Shown piece after piece: positions 15,835-25,226 of a stretch of 64,000 bases of DNA. The position numbers were made by a program, and so were the translations under genes. Source of the stretch: Anaerolineae bacterium (lineage in GTDB: Bacteria > Chloroflexota > Anaerolineae > Aggregatilineales > Ch27). Each line of letters starts with the position of its first letter. The first letter of the stretch is position 1. The stretch spans positions 1 through 64,000 of the forward strand of contig JABLXG010000004.1 of NCBI GenBank assembly GCA_013178165.1, written 5' to 3'. Under the pieces are notes generated by a model. That model was not told the origin of the DNA, ran no database searches, and saw only the letters and a list, made by a program, of their open reading frames with translations.

Positions 15835-18177
15835 TCAAAACGATGACGAACCTGACCGGTCTTCTTCTTCCCGGTACACCTCGGCTGATCCTCCGGTGAA
15901 GGTCAGGCCGTCTTCCCCCTGGCGCACGTAGATCGTCTGGCCGGGGGCAAAGGTGTCTTCCAGCAGCAATGCGCTCAGGGGGCGGGTCAGCAGGCGTTCG
16001 ATCGCTCGCCGCAGCGGGCGCGCGCCCCGAGCCGGATCATACCCTTCCTGCAGGAGCGCCTGCCGCGCCGATTCATCCAGGATCAGCGTCAGTTTCTGCT
16101 GCGCCAGGCGTTCGCGCAACTCGCGCAGTTGCAGGTCCAGGATGCGGTTGAGGTCCTCCGTGCTCAGCGCCCGGAAGGTCACCACCTCGTCCAGGCGGTT
16201 CAGGAATTCCGGGCGGAAGAATTCGTGGAGATGTTCAGCGTAATCCGGCAGGCGATCTTCCGGCTGTTGCCCGAAGCCCAGGCCGCGGGCGCTTTCCCCT
16301 GCGCCGATGTTGCTGGTCATGATGAACACGGCATGGCGGGCGTCAACCGTCCCGCCGCGCGAATCGGTCAACCGCCCTTCGTCAAACACCTGCAGGAAGA
16401 GGTCAAAGACCTCCGGGGCCGCTTTTTCGACCTCGTCCAGCAACACGACGCTGTACGGGCGGCGGCGCAGGGCCTCGGTGAACTGGCCGCCGCGGTCGGC
16501 GTCGCGGTAACCGGGTGGCGCGCCAATCAGGCGGGCTACCGTATGCGCATCATGATATTCGGACATGTCCAGCCGGATCAATGCTTCTTCCGTGCCGAAC
16601 AGGAATTCAGCCAGGGCCTTGGCCAGTTCGGTCTTGCCCACGCCCGATGGCCCCAGGAACAGGAACACCCCGATCGGTCGGTCGGGGTCAGACAGCCCCG
16701 CCCGTGCCTGTTTGATGGCAGCGGCGACCGCCCGGACCGCCTGATCCTGGCCGACCACGCGGGCTTTGAGCGCCGCTTCCATGGTTGCAAGGCGGCGGCG
16801 CTCATCGGCGGTCAGTTCGGCTACCGGGATACCCGTCCACTCCGCCAGCACCGCGGCGACCATCTGCGCGGTAACCTCATTAGAGGAGGCACTGTCAGAT
16901 ACGCTGGTGCGCACCACCAGCCGCGCACAGGCTTCATCGATCAGATCAAGCGCCTTATCCGGCAAACGGCGCTCAGGCTGGTAGCGCACCGACAGGCGCA
17001 CCGCCGCCTCCAGCGCCTCAGGGCGGATGGTCACACCGTGATGGCGCTCGTAGTTTTCCCGCAGGGCGGAAAGGATGGCCAGGGTATCCTGCTCGCTTGG
17101 CTCGTGGATTTCGATGACTCGAAACCGGCGGTCAAGCGCCGGGTCCTGGGCGATCACGCGCCGGTATTCCTCGACCGTCGTGGCGCCGATGCAGCGCAGG
17201 TCCCCGCGGGAGAGCGCGGGTTTGAGGATGTTGGCGGCGTCCAGATTGCTTTCCACCGTGTCGCCTGCGCCGACAATCGTGTGAATCTCGTCGATGAACA
17301 GGATGACATCCGGGGCATCTTTGAGTTCATCCAGAATGCCCACCAGCCGCTCCTCAAACTGGCCGCGCAGGCTGGTTCCGGCGACCAGCGTGCCCAGCTC
17401 GATCGCCACGATGCGCCGGTTGGCGATGGAGGGCGGGGCGGTGCCATTGGCGATGGCCCAGGCCAGCCCTTCGACAACCGCTGTCTTGCCCACGCCGGAA
17501 TCGCCCACCAGCAGAGGATTGTTCTTCTTGCTACGGACGAGCGTCCGCACCAGGCTGCGGATTTCCTGCTCGCGTCCGATGGCCGGGCCGATCTTGCCCG
17601 CCCAGGCCTGGGCGACCAGATCGCGCCCGAATTTGTCCAGCAATGGCGTCGGCGCGTGGCGCAGGAGTTCGGTCGGGCGGCGCATCTCCTCCCCGGCGAT
17701 TTCCAGCGCCCCTGCTTCGCGGCGGGCCTCCGCTTCCCGGATGAGCAGGTTAGTCCAGTAAGTCAGGTCAAAGCCCAGTGTCGCCAGGCAACGCACGGCG
17801 ACACCCTCGCCTTCCTTGAGCAGGGCCAGCAGAAGATGCTCCTCCGTTACCGCGTCTTCGTCCTCGTCGTCGGCGGCGTAGATGGCCAGGGAGAGCACCA
17901 GGCGGCTGCGAGGGGTGAGCGGGATGGGTTCGGCGGGGTGATCGCTGCCCCGTCCGGCGGCTTCGCGCACGGCCAGGCGTACCGCAGCCGGGTCCAGAGC
18001 CGCGTCGGTCAGGAGCCGCCGGGTACGCCCGCCCTCGATCTTGGTCAGGGCGATGAAGAGATGTTCGGTGCCGATGTAGTTGTGCTCCAGGCGGATGGCT
18101 TCGTCCGTTGCCAGGCTGAGCAGGTGCTGGCAACGCTCGCGGATTTCCTGTTCGCTGATTTCAGGTGGGAGTGTCAC
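15835..18177 (-). CDS. Clp/Hsp100 double-AAA+ unfoldase (ClpC/ClpA-like)
   Basis: The 780-residue protein has a Clp N-domain (1-150), a first AAA+ module (GDSGVGKTAV, VILFIDEIHT) and a second (GPSGVGKTEL, VVLLDEVEKA) followed by a C-terminal D2-small domain. The two modules are joined by a short segment with no room for the ClpB coiled-coil M domain and no evident UVR, unlike typical ClpC. A GLGF loop just after TSNIGAGESAR resembles the ClpP-docking loop of ClpA/ClpC/ClpX, so it probably feeds a ClpP peptidase encoded elsewhere. Start codon is GTG at 18177. It is the first gene of the kinase-FHA-receiver operon. Confidence 0.9.
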   Translation of the reverse strand: MTLPPEISEQEIRERCQHLLSLATDEAIRLEHNYIGTEHLFIALTKIEGGRTRRLLTDAALDPAAVRLAVREAAGRGSDHPAEPIPLTPRSRLVLSLAIYAADDEDEDAVTEEHLLLALLKEGEGVAVRCLATLGFDLTYWTNLLIREAEARREAGALEIAGEEMRRPTELLRHAPTPLLDKFGRDLVAQAWAGKIGPAIGREQEIRSLVRTLVRSKKNNPLLVGDSGVGKTAVVEGLAWAIANGTAPPSIANRRIVAIELGTLVAGTSLRGQFEERLVGILDELKDAPDVILFIDEIHTIVGAGDTVESNLDAANILKPALSRGDLRCIGATTVEEYRRVIAQDPALDRRFRVIEIHEPSEQDTLAILSALRENYERHHGVTIRPEALEAAVRLSVRYQPERRLPDKALDLIDEACARLVVRTSVSDSASSNEVTAQMVAAVLAEWTGIPVAELTADERRRLATMEAALKARVVGQDQAVRAVAAAIKQARAGLSDPDRPIGVFLFLGPSGVGKTELAKALAEFLFGTEEALIRLDMSEYHDAHTVARLIGAPPGYRDADRGGQFTEALRRRPYSVVLLDEVEKAAPEVFDLFLQVFDEGRLTDSRGGTVDARHAVFIMTSNIGAGESARGLGFGQQPEDRLPDYAEHLHEFFRPEFLNRLDEVVTFRALSTEDLNRILDLQLRELRERLAQQKLTLILDESARQALLQEGYDPARGARPLRRAIERLLTRPLSALLLEDTFAPGQTIYVRQGEDGLTFTGGSAEVYREEEDRSGSSSF

Positions 18178-18283
18178 CGTCTGGCCCCCGGCAGGTGGAT
18201 GACTTGGCCTTCCATCGCAGAGTATACCGCAGCCAGGGCCGGGCCGAACAGGACGGCATTCCCCGCCAAGCCAGAAAAACCGC

Positions 18284-18289
18284 TATAAT
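18284..18289 (+). promoter_or_regulatory. Candidate -10 box for the histidine kinase gene
   Basis: TATAAT 55 bases before the kinase ATG, in an AT-richer stretch between divergent genes. No consensus -35 is present at 17 bp. Confidence 0.4.
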
Positions 18290-18343
18290 CTTCGATAAAC
18301 ACCATCACAAACATCTGGTCGCGGGCAGAGACACAGGAGAATC

Positions 18344-19930
18344 ATGAGCCACCCCAACGATGATCAGAATCGCCTGACGCAGGAGGTCATCCTGCTGGCC
18401 AGCATTGCGGAATTGCTGAACTCGCTCGATCTGGACACCGTGCTGGCCAGGACACTCTCGCTGTTGACCGAAAGCGTCGGCGCAGATCGGGGGAGCTTTT
18501 TCGTCTTCAGCCCCACCAGTACTACCGCCGAACGCTACATCATCCACCGCGATCTGCCGCCGGAACGTTCCCAGATGGTTGTGGAGCAGGTGTTGCAGTC
18601 CGGGCTGGCCGGCTGGGTTTATCGCCAGCGGCAGGCGGCGCTGGTCAACGACACGCTGAATGATCCGCGCTGGGTAACCTTCCCGGATGATCCGCTGCCC
18701 ATCCGCTCGGCGCTGTGTGTGCCGTTCATGGTTGCCGAGCGCATCAATGGCATCATGACTCTGGAGTGCTTCCAGCCGGGTCAGTTCACAGAGGCTGACC
18801 TGCGCCTGGCCACGACAGTCGCCAACCAGGCGGCGGTTACCCTGCACAATGCCCAGCTTTTTCACCGCGTGGAGACCCAGCAACGCCAGCTGCAGGCCGT
18901 CCTGCAGAGCACCCACGCGCCCATCCTGACCATCACCGCCTCCGGCCACATCCGGCTGGCTAACCCGGCGGCGCTGGCAATGATCGGCCTGCCCGCTTTC
19001 AGTATCACCGACCAGCCGCTGGCGGCGCTGGAAGCCTGCGCGGTCTGCCCGGCGGTGGCCCGGCGGATCGCCGCTGGCGAAACCCGCTTTGAGTTGCACG
19101 ACGAGACCGCCCAGCGCGATTACGACGTGCAGGTCTCCAGCTGGCGCGAGGGCGATTCAGCCGAATCCGGATACGTGATCGTCTTCAACGACATCACTAC
19201 CCTCAAGGACCTGGATCGCCTCAAGACTCAGATGATCCGCATGACCTCCCATGACCTGCGCAACCCGCTGATGGTCATCCTGGGTTACACCGAGATGATG
19301 CTGGCTGAACTGGATCCGGGCAGCCCGCAGTTTGAGCAGGTCGCCGAGATCACCAAGGTCACCCAGCGCATGCTGGACACCGTCACCCAGCTCCTCAGCC
19401 TGGAGCGCATCGAATCAACCATTCGGGGGACGGGCGAGTTATTCTGCCCGCTGGATTTGATTCAGGATGTCATGGCTGGCCTGGCTCCTCTTGTTGCCCG
19501 CAAAGGGCACACGGTGACCATCCACCTGCCGGAGACCCGCCCCCGTGTCCGGGGTGCGCCCGCCCTGCTACGCGAGGCCTTCCTCAACCTGGTCGATAAC
19601 GCTATTCAGTACACCCCGGACGGCGGTCAGATCGACGTTCACGCCAGCGTAGACTGGGAACGGCGTCGCTTTGACTTTGCGGTGGAGGATAACGGCTACG
19701 GCATTCCCCGCCACCTGCAGGCCGATCTGTTCAAGCAGTTCTACAGGGCCAGGCAGCCGGGCACCGAGCGTATCCCCGGCACCGGGCTGGGGCTGAGCCT
19801 GGTCAAGGCTACGGTAGAGCATCATGGCGGGGAAGTCTGGTTTGAAAGCGCGCCGGGTGTGGGCAGCACATTCGGCTTCTGGTTGCCCCTGCCGGAAGGC
19901 GAAGATGCCCTGGAAACCGGCGTCGCCTGA
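18344..19930 (+). CDS. GAF-PAS sensor histidine kinase
   Basis: The 528-residue cytoplasmic kinase contains an N-terminal GAF domain (about 10-175), a PAS domain (about 180-290), HisKA with the phospho-acceptor His in MTSHDLRNPLMVILGYTE, and an HATPase domain with NLVDNAIQYTP (N box), DNGYGIP (G1) and GTGLGLSLVK (G2). No membrane segment is visible, so it senses a cytoplasmic ligand. There is no adjacent response regulator; candidate partners in the window are the CheY-like proteins at 44302 and 56197. The ATG at 18344 follows CAGGAGAATC. It converges on the ATPase gene with a 6-base gap. Confidence 0.95.
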   Translation: MSHPNDDQNRLTQEVILLASIAELLNSLDLDTVLARTLSLLTESVGADRGSFFVFSPTSTTAERYIIHRDLPPERSQMVVEQVLQSGLAGWVYRQRQAALVNDTLNDPRWVTFPDDPLPIRSALCVPFMVAERINGIMTLECFQPGQFTEADLRLATTVANQAAVTLHNAQLFHRVETQQRQLQAVLQSTHAPILTITASGHIRLANPAALAMIGLPAFSITDQPLAALEACAVCPAVARRIAAGETRFELHDETAQRDYDVQVSSWREGDSAESGYVIVFNDITTLKDLDRLKTQMIRMTSHDLRNPLMVILGYTEMMLAELDPGSPQFEQVAEITKVTQRMLDTVTQLLSLERIESTIRGTGELFCPLDLIQDVMAGLAPLVARKGHTVTIHLPETRPRVRGAPALLREAFLNLVDNAIQYTPDGGQIDVHASVDWERRRFDFAVEDNGYGIPRHLQADLFKQFYRARQPGTERIPGTGLGLSLVKATVEHHGGEVWFESAPGVGSTFGFWLPLPEGEDALETGVA

Positions 19931-19936
19931 AGGCCA

Positions 19937-21274
19937 CTACGGTGCTGTCGCCGTCTGTGTGGCGTTGTAGGCGTCAGCCGTCGCCTGCAGGTCGAACATC
20001 AGCGTAATGGTGGCGTCGCTCGCCCCGGTTGTCGCTTCCGGCCCGCCGCCAGGATTGGCGCTGAGGATGGCCAGGAGGAGCGCCAGCAGGGCAACCGTAG
20101 CCGCCACCAGCAGGATCACCCGCCGCCAGGAGGCGCTTATCCTGCCTGCTGGCAGGGTCACATGGCTGCGTAGCCAGCGCCGCTGTAACCCGCCAGCGAT
20201 CGTCAGCTGCCCATCGCCCGTCAACCTGAGCACACCCTCGTATTCCAGCCGACGCCAGGCCGCGTTGACCGTGCGTGGATCAAGCGGCAGATCAGCGGCG
20301 ATCAGCCAGGCCCCGATGTCTTCATGCGGAACCGGCGTCGGTGGTTCCTGTGGGTTGAGGGCGGTCAGAGCCGTCAACACAAGCTGCTCCTGCCGCGTGC
20401 CCTGTGACCAGACCGCGCTCAGCGTGTCACTGCCCATCGCTACCGCCGAGTCGGCTACGGCCAGCGCATCCCCGGCGGTGATTGGCCCGTTGTGGCCGCG
20501 CCCGGCGGAGCGTTCAAAAAGCAGCCATCCCACCAGTTGCGTCAGGTATGGATGCCCGGCGGTCAAGTCATAGATTGTGTCCAGTGCCGCCGGTTCGATG
20601 GCAAGCCCTTCCGGCAGCCGGCCGGTGATCAAGGCGCTGGTTTCCTCAGGGGAAAGCGGCCCCAGCCGGTGAAAAAGCCCAGGGTCGAATGGCGGGCCGG
20701 CGGCCAGCAGTTCTGGCTCGTAGTGTGAGTCAAAGGCCATCAGCACATCGAAGTGGCGATGCTTTTCCAGTAATTCGGCCAGGAAATGGAAGGTATCGCG
20801 CGGCAGAGTATGATTCTGCACGGCGGTCAGCAGGCGTTCGGCATTATCGACCAGCATCAGCAGGTGCCGGTCACGGCGCATGGCGTTTAACCCCTGGCTG
20901 AAGACTTCCCCGATCAGCATCTCGCGTAATTCAGCAGGATGCGCGGGCAGCTCCGGGATGCGCGCCGATTGCATGTTCAGCATGCTTAACGCCTGGGGGA
21001 GAGTTTCCGCCAGGGCGGTCAGCCAGGCCTTTTCGCTGGCGACCGTTCCCGCTCGCAGGGCCAGCCGCACCGGGATGTAGCGCGGGTCGAGAACCGCTGG
21101 CAGGCGGCGCAAGACCGAACTCTTGCCCATCTGGGGCGCGCCAAGAATCACCAGGGCGTGGCGCTGATGCCCGCCGACCAGATTCGCTTGCACGAAGGAG
21201 AAGACTTCCTGCCGCCCGGCAAAGACGCCCTCTTCGCCAACCGGCGCATTGTGGTCAAAAGGGTTCTCGGCCAT
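19937..21274 (-). CDS. P-loop ATPase with winged-helix-like region and C-terminal membrane anchor
   Basis: The 445-residue protein begins with FAGRQEVFSFVQANL, then Walker A GAPQMGKSS and a Walker-B-like HLLMLVDNAERL. This resembles STAND/AAA-type ATPases with an Orc/MalT-like core. After a helical region that could hold a winged helix (about 300-365) it has one membrane segment (about 385-407) and a short Thr-rich external tail. Stand-alone ATPases of this type are often regulators, but no partner is nearby. Function unknown. The start ATG at 21274 lies within a CATGATGCC stretch with CGCGGAGG upstream. Confidence 0.72.
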   Translation of the reverse strand: MAENPFDHNAPVGEEGVFAGRQEVFSFVQANLVGGHQRHALVILGAPQMGKSSVLRRLPAVLDPRYIPVRLALRAGTVASEKAWLTALAETLPQALSMLNMQSARIPELPAHPAELREMLIGEVFSQGLNAMRRDRHLLMLVDNAERLLTAVQNHTLPRDTFHFLAELLEKHRHFDVLMAFDSHYEPELLAAGPPFDPGLFHRLGPLSPEETSALITGRLPEGLAIEPAALDTIYDLTAGHPYLTQLVGWLLFERSAGRGHNGPITAGDALAVADSAVAMGSDTLSAVWSQGTRQEQLVLTALTALNPQEPPTPVPHEDIGAWLIAADLPLDPRTVNAAWRRLEYEGVLRLTGDGQLTIAGGLQRRWLRSHVTLPAGRISASWRRVILLVAATVALLALLLAILSANPGGGPEATTGASDATITLMFDLQATADAYNATQTATAP

Positions 21275-21585
21275 GATGCCTCCGCGGCGCTTCCCGGCTC
21301 ACTGCCGGAAAACGTATTGGGCTTTCCCGCACCGCTGATAGCTGTTAGCACTTCCGAGTAGTGTAGACAGGCGGCGAGACGGCGTCAAGTTCGCCTGGCA
21401 GCAGCAGGATCAGCTATACCTACCGCTTGTCGCTTGCCGCTCTTTCCTGGCTTCCTGCTTTCCGTCTTCGCTGACCGCCAAACTGACCATAGCCGCACCG
21501 CCCTCCCGCCGCTATAATCGCGCTGCTGGCCGCCGCTAGCGGCCCCTGCGCTACCCCGCTGAAGAAAAAGTGACGGTTTGCCGTA
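21275..21585. other. Intergenic region between divergent genes
   Basis: About 310 bases without a gene. A TATAAT at 21513-21518 could be the -10 for the kinase-like gene at 21586, but its -35 is not consensus. I see no hairpin with a T run and no repeat. Confidence 0.4.
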
Positions 21586-22197
21586 ATGATGTTCCCCAGA
21601 ATCAACCGCCCTTACCCGCCCTCTCTGCGCGGCGATACTCAGGCCCGGCTATTGGCCCTGGTGGGGATGCCCGGTGCGGGCAAATCGCTGCTGGCCAGCT
21701 ATCTGGAACAGCAGGGCTTTCCTCAGTTTCGCTTCGGCGGGATCACCATGGACGAGCTTGAGCGGCGTGGCTGGGAGGTAACCCCCCATAATGAGAAGAT
21801 CGTCCGGGAGGAAATCCGCGCCAGAGAGGGAATGGATGCTTATGCCCGCCGGGCGCTGCCGATCATCCAGGCCATGCTGGCCGAACACCGGGCGGCGGTC
21901 ATCGATGGGCTGTACAGCTTCAGCGAGTACCGGACTCTGAAGGCGGAGTTTGGCCCGCAGCTGGTTGTTGTTGCTGTCGCCTGTGACCGCGCCCTGCGCT
22001 ATGCCCGGCTCGCCGCCCGCCCGGAGCGCCCGCTCACCCCGCAGGAAGCCGAAGAACGCGACATTGCCGAGATCGAGTCACTGGAGAAGGGCGGCCCGAT
22101 CGCCATCGCCGATTTCACCATCCTCAATAACACGACCCCGGCTGACGTCATCGCCGCATTGCAGCGCCTGCTGGATGACCTGAACCTGCGCCCCTGA
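21586..22197 (+). CDS. P-loop kinase resembling archaeal UPF0200 / dephospho-CoA kinase-like proteins
   Basis: The 203-residue protein has a Walker A LVGMPGAGKSLLA, a GGITMDELERRGW segment, and ID GLYSFSEY where UPF0200 proteins have IEGIRS. The later pattern RDIAEIESLEKGG also fits. That layout matches archaeal UPF0200 nucleotide-kinase-like proteins, which are uncommon in bacteria. The reaction is unknown; a nucleoside-monophosphate or cofactor kinase is likely. Two ATGs are adjacent at the start (21586 and 21589). It converges on the next gene with a 5-base gap. Confidence 0.72.
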   Translation: MMFPRINRPYPPSLRGDTQARLLALVGMPGAGKSLLASYLEQQGFPQFRFGGITMDELERRGWEVTPHNEKIVREEIRAREGMDAYARRALPIIQAMLAEHRAAVIDGLYSFSEYRTLKAEFGPQLVVVAVACDRALRYARLAARPERPLTPQEAEERDIAEIESLEKGGPIAIADFTILNNTTPADVIAALQRLLDDLNLRP

Positions 22198-22202
22198 GGC
22201 GC

Positions 22203-24269
22203 TCAGTCCGAGGCGCAGACGGTGAACTCAGCTACCTCATGCCAGCGACCGCCGAAAGTGTCCCGCGTCTCCAGCATCACATAGCGTGCCCGGACCCCTG
22301 ACGGTAACTCAAACGAGAGCGTGTAGCGGTATCGTTCGGTCAGCAGCGTGGAAAACACCTCGCGGAAGGCTTCCGGGCGCTGGGTTGTCTCCGATACCAG
22401 CACGGCAAAGCGACTGACGTTGTGGGCGCTACCATCGCCCCCTGTCGCCGAAGGGTTGATCCGGAATCGCGCCAGCGGTTGCACGTCGCCCGCCAGATCG
22501 AGGATCACGAATTCCCGCCGGGCGCTGACCGTACCCGGCGCGGAAGCCCAGCCGGTTTCCTCGCTGCCGTCATGCAGGAAGGCGGCCTGCCAGCGCCCGC
22601 CAAATTCGCTGGAAAAGTTGACAATGCTCCCACCAGCTGCCTGCGACGACACATCCCGGCACGGCGGCAATTCCGGCGCTGGCGGCGGCGTAGCCTGAAT
22701 GCGCTGGCCATCAATGGTCAGCACAAACGGCCCGCCACCCGTAAGGCTGCGCGCCCGCACGACCAGCGGCCCTTCCTCCGCTAAAGTCGCCTGTAACCCG
22801 GCGTCCCACAGATTGGGCAATGATAGTTCCGGGGGGTGCTCGTCGTTATCGGCCAGTAGTCGCCCGGTGCTATCGTAGACTTCCAGCACCGGGTCGAAGG
22901 CTTCGCTGCTGAGTGTGACGGTCAGTGTCGCGTTCTGGAGCGCGTACAGGCGGTATTCGATGTACGAATCCCGGGGGCGTAGCTGGCCGTGGATCAGGTA
23001 GGGCGGTTCGCCGCTGAGCCTCTCGACGGCGCGACCGGCCAGGGTTGTGCAGGCGTTGAACTCGGCGGCCTGGGTGTAGCGCCCGCCATAATTGGACTGC
23101 AGGCGCAACAGGACATAACGGGCCGCTACCGGTGTGAACGGGTATTCCTGGAGCGTGTTTGCCTGTGGGAATTCGGCTTCCAGCACTGTCGTGAATGCCT
23201 CCGGCGCGACCAGTGCCGTTGACACGCCTACGCTGAAGGCCCGCACGCTGTCAGCCTCAAATCCTGGCGAGGCGGAAAAGCCATTGAAGATCACCCCGTC
23301 CAGGGTCAACGCCGCCCCACCGGCTACCTCGAAGATCAGATAAGGCGTAGTGTCTCCCTCACGGGACGACCAACCGGTTGCCGGATCGCCATCGAGCAGA
23401 TTGCCCGCGGCGAAATCCCCGCCAAAGGTGGAAGATACGGCCACCACGCGTCCCAGTACACGGTCGCATTCGCCGGGGCGGGGGCCTTCCTCGACGCTGG
23501 TGATCACCGTTGCCCGGCCAAAAGCCGCGCCGTCGATCGCCAGGGTGAAGCGCCCCTGCCCTTTGTCCTCAAACGACCGCACCAGCGCCACATACAACCC
23601 GTCTGCTGGGGCAGTGAAGCGCAACGCAGCATCAGTACGCGCTGGCAGGGAAAAGGCCGTGGCCTCGTGATCGTCGTTGGCAGCGATAGCAGTGCCCGCT
23701 TCGTCGAACACATCAAGCATGGCGTCAAAGGCAGCGCTGGTCAGGGTGAGCGTGACTGTTGCTCCGGCGCGGGCCAGGAAGGGGTAGGCCAGGCGCGGTG
23801 CACGGCCCTCCTGTGGGGTCAACGTGCCCTCGATCACGCGGCCCTCCGCATTTTCCACGATACTAACCGGGTTCTGGTCAAGTACAGTCGCACCAACGAT
23901 CGTCAGGGTATAGTTGCCTGCATAGGCCCAGTTGTAGCCCGCCACGCGGATCACGACCGGCGCATCGGCTATTGGCGTGAAAACCAGCGCTGCATCGCGC
24001 GGTGATGGCAGGCCAAACCCGCCTTCGTGATCGTCGTTGAAGGCCAGCACCTGCCCGACCGCATCGTATACGGTCAGCGTCGGGTCGATCGTCGGCGCGG
24101 AAAGCGTCAGGGTGACCGGCAGCCCGGCGGTTACCCTCACCAGCACGTCGCTCGCCGGCTCAAACGGCCTGAGCGTCCCGCTGATCGTGACCGGCCCGTC
24201 TTCCTGAGCGCGGACTCTCCCGGCCAGCAGTAGCACACACAGCCCAATCAACAACAACTCGCGTCGCAT
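22203..24269 (-). CDS. Secreted multidomain protein with PPC-like and discoidin-like domains
   Basis: The 688-residue protein has a clear signal peptide (hydrophobic LLLIGLCVLLLAG, then AQE). Three beta-sandwich units with the pattern VTLTLSAPTIDPTLTVYD, D(D/N)HEGG/DDHEATAFSLP and YTLTIVG-like ends resemble bacterial pre-peptidase C-terminal (PPC) domains. Two other units (about 250-380 and 540-680) with a FGGDFAAGNLLDGDPATGWSS-type start and a YVLLRLQSNYGGRYTQAAEF end resemble F5/8-type discoidin domains. No catalytic domain is seen, so it is probably a surface adhesin or scaffold. The start ATG 24269 is chosen because the signal peptide begins there; longer in-frame reading would be out of character. 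Confidence 0.78.
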   Translation of the reverse strand: MRRELLLIGLCVLLLAGRVRAQEDGPVTISGTLRPFEPASDVLVRVTAGLPVTLTLSAPTIDPTLTVYDAVGQVLAFNDDHEGGFGLPSPRDAALVFTPIADAPVVIRVAGYNWAYAGNYTLTIVGATVLDQNPVSIVENAEGRVIEGTLTPQEGRAPRLAYPFLARAGATVTLTLTSAAFDAMLDVFDEAGTAIAANDDHEATAFSLPARTDAALRFTAPADGLYVALVRSFEDKGQGRFTLAIDGAAFGRATVITSVEEGPRPGECDRVLGRVVAVSSTFGGDFAAGNLLDGDPATGWSSREGDTTPYLIFEVAGGAALTLDGVIFNGFSASPGFEADSVRAFSVGVSTALVAPEAFTTVLEAEFPQANTLQEYPFTPVAARYVLLRLQSNYGGRYTQAAEFNACTTLAGRAVERLSGEPPYLIHGQLRPRDSYIEYRLYALQNATLTVTLSSEAFDPVLEVYDSTGRLLADNDEHPPELSLPNLWDAGLQATLAEEGPLVVRARSLTGGGPFVLTIDGQRIQATPPPAPELPPCRDVSSQAAGGSIVNFSSEFGGRWQAAFLHDGSEETGWASAPGTVSARREFVILDLAGDVQPLARFRINPSATGGDGSAHNVSRFAVLVSETTQRPEAFREVFSTLLTERYRYTLSFELPSGVRARYVMLETRDTFGGRWHEVAEFTVCASD

Positions 24270-24286
24270 ACCCACCCACCCACACG

Positions 24287-25222
24287 CTACAGAAACGGCA
24301 ACAGAACCTGGCTGTAAGGCACCCATGCCGCCAGGCTGATGGCCAGCGCCACCCAGGGCCAGCGTGTGGCAACCAGCGCAAAAACGGGCATCAGCCCGTA
24401 AAACGTCACATAAGGCACAAAGAACTGCCAGGCCACCACAGCCAGGACGACATCCCTGCGGCGAACGGCCAGGAAGGCCAGCGCCAGCCCGATCCCCCAA
24501 CTCATCGGGCGCGGGATGATCTGCGAGAACGCCATGTTGACCCGCGATCCCCACTCCCCTAATGTATTGTTGAACCAGGCGTGCAACATGCCATCCACCC
24601 AGTTTGGCCAGATCACCAGCGAAACGGCCATGATCACGAAGACCAGCACGCCGCTCCATAGAATATCCCGCCAGCGGTAGGCAAGCCAGGCACCCAATGC
24701 CTGGTGCGGCTTGACCAACAGGAATGGCCCGCTGAGCACCGGCGGCACCAGCAGGCCGATCACCGTCACCCATTCCAGGTTAATCTCCAGCGCCGTGTCG
24801 TAGGCCAGCGATGACGTGAGCACCAGCAGCACCGTCCACCACCGACCACCATAGCGGAAGATTAATAGAGCCAGCAGCACGAAGTACAGGATCATCTGCA
24901 CCAGCACGGCGACCCGGACAGGCAGCAGGGCCAGAGGGTAGAAGATCACCGCCGTCCAGGGCACGTAGGGGAATAACGTGAAGCTGTAGGGGTTAGCCAG
25001 GTTTTCTCCCAGCGGCTTGAAGAAGTTGTACTGGTCAGCCCACAGGAAGATGCCCGTCCGCGCCTCCACACGGAGGACGATGGCAATCCAGGCCAATGCC
25101 AGGCCAACGGCCAGCGCCAGCGTGGGCCAGAAGTATGGCTGCTTCAGCGTCTCCGTCCAGGAAAGCGGCCCATACGCCAGGCGAGGGGCCGGAGATGTGG
25201 CCGCTGTTGCCTGCGTTGCCAT
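24287..25222 (-). CDS. Polytopic membrane protein, tandem paralogue A
   Basis: The 311-residue protein has about eight to nine membrane segments. It carries conserved blocks NPYSFTLFPYVPWTAV, LVQMILYFVLLALLIFRYGG, DTALEINLEWV and IPPxxSGPxLLVKP-type (VPPVLSGPFLLVKP). It resembles DUF2029/GT87-type mannosyltransferase-like proteins in hydropathy, but I cannot confirm that. It is clearly paralogous to its upstream neighbour 25227-26162 (same blocks in the same order). A GTG lies one codon before the ATG at 25222; the ATG is better spaced from GGGGAGG. It is probably co-transcribed with the paralogue and the secreted protein downstream. Confidence 0.75.
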   Translation of the reverse strand: MATQATAATSPAPRLAYGPLSWTETLKQPYFWPTLALAVGLALAWIAIVLRVEARTGIFLWADQYNFFKPLGENLANPYSFTLFPYVPWTAVIFYPLALLPVRVAVLVQMILYFVLLALLIFRYGGRWWTVLLVLTSSLAYDTALEINLEWVTVIGLLVPPVLSGPFLLVKPHQALGAWLAYRWRDILWSGVLVFVIMAVSLVIWPNWVDGMLHAWFNNTLGEWGSRVNMAFSQIIPRPMSWGIGLALAFLAVRRRDVVLAVVAWQFFVPYVTFYGLMPVFALVATRWPWVALAISLAAWVPYSQVLLPFL

Positions 25223-25226
25223 CACT

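Noticed and set aside
10653-18177. Clp, kinase and FHA genes as part of a type VI secretion system
   Set aside because: No TssB/TssC, Hcp, VgrG or TssK-like gene is nearby, and the Clp protein has ClpA/ClpC features rather than ClpV ones.
16129-18288. 719-codon plus-strand open frame over the Clp gene
   Set aside because: Antisense shadow of a conserved AAA+ gene with no domain of its own.
22203-24773. 856-residue version of the secreted protein
   Set aside because: The first 168 residues run antiparallel over the membrane-protein gene and lack protein-like composition; the signal peptide begins at 24269.
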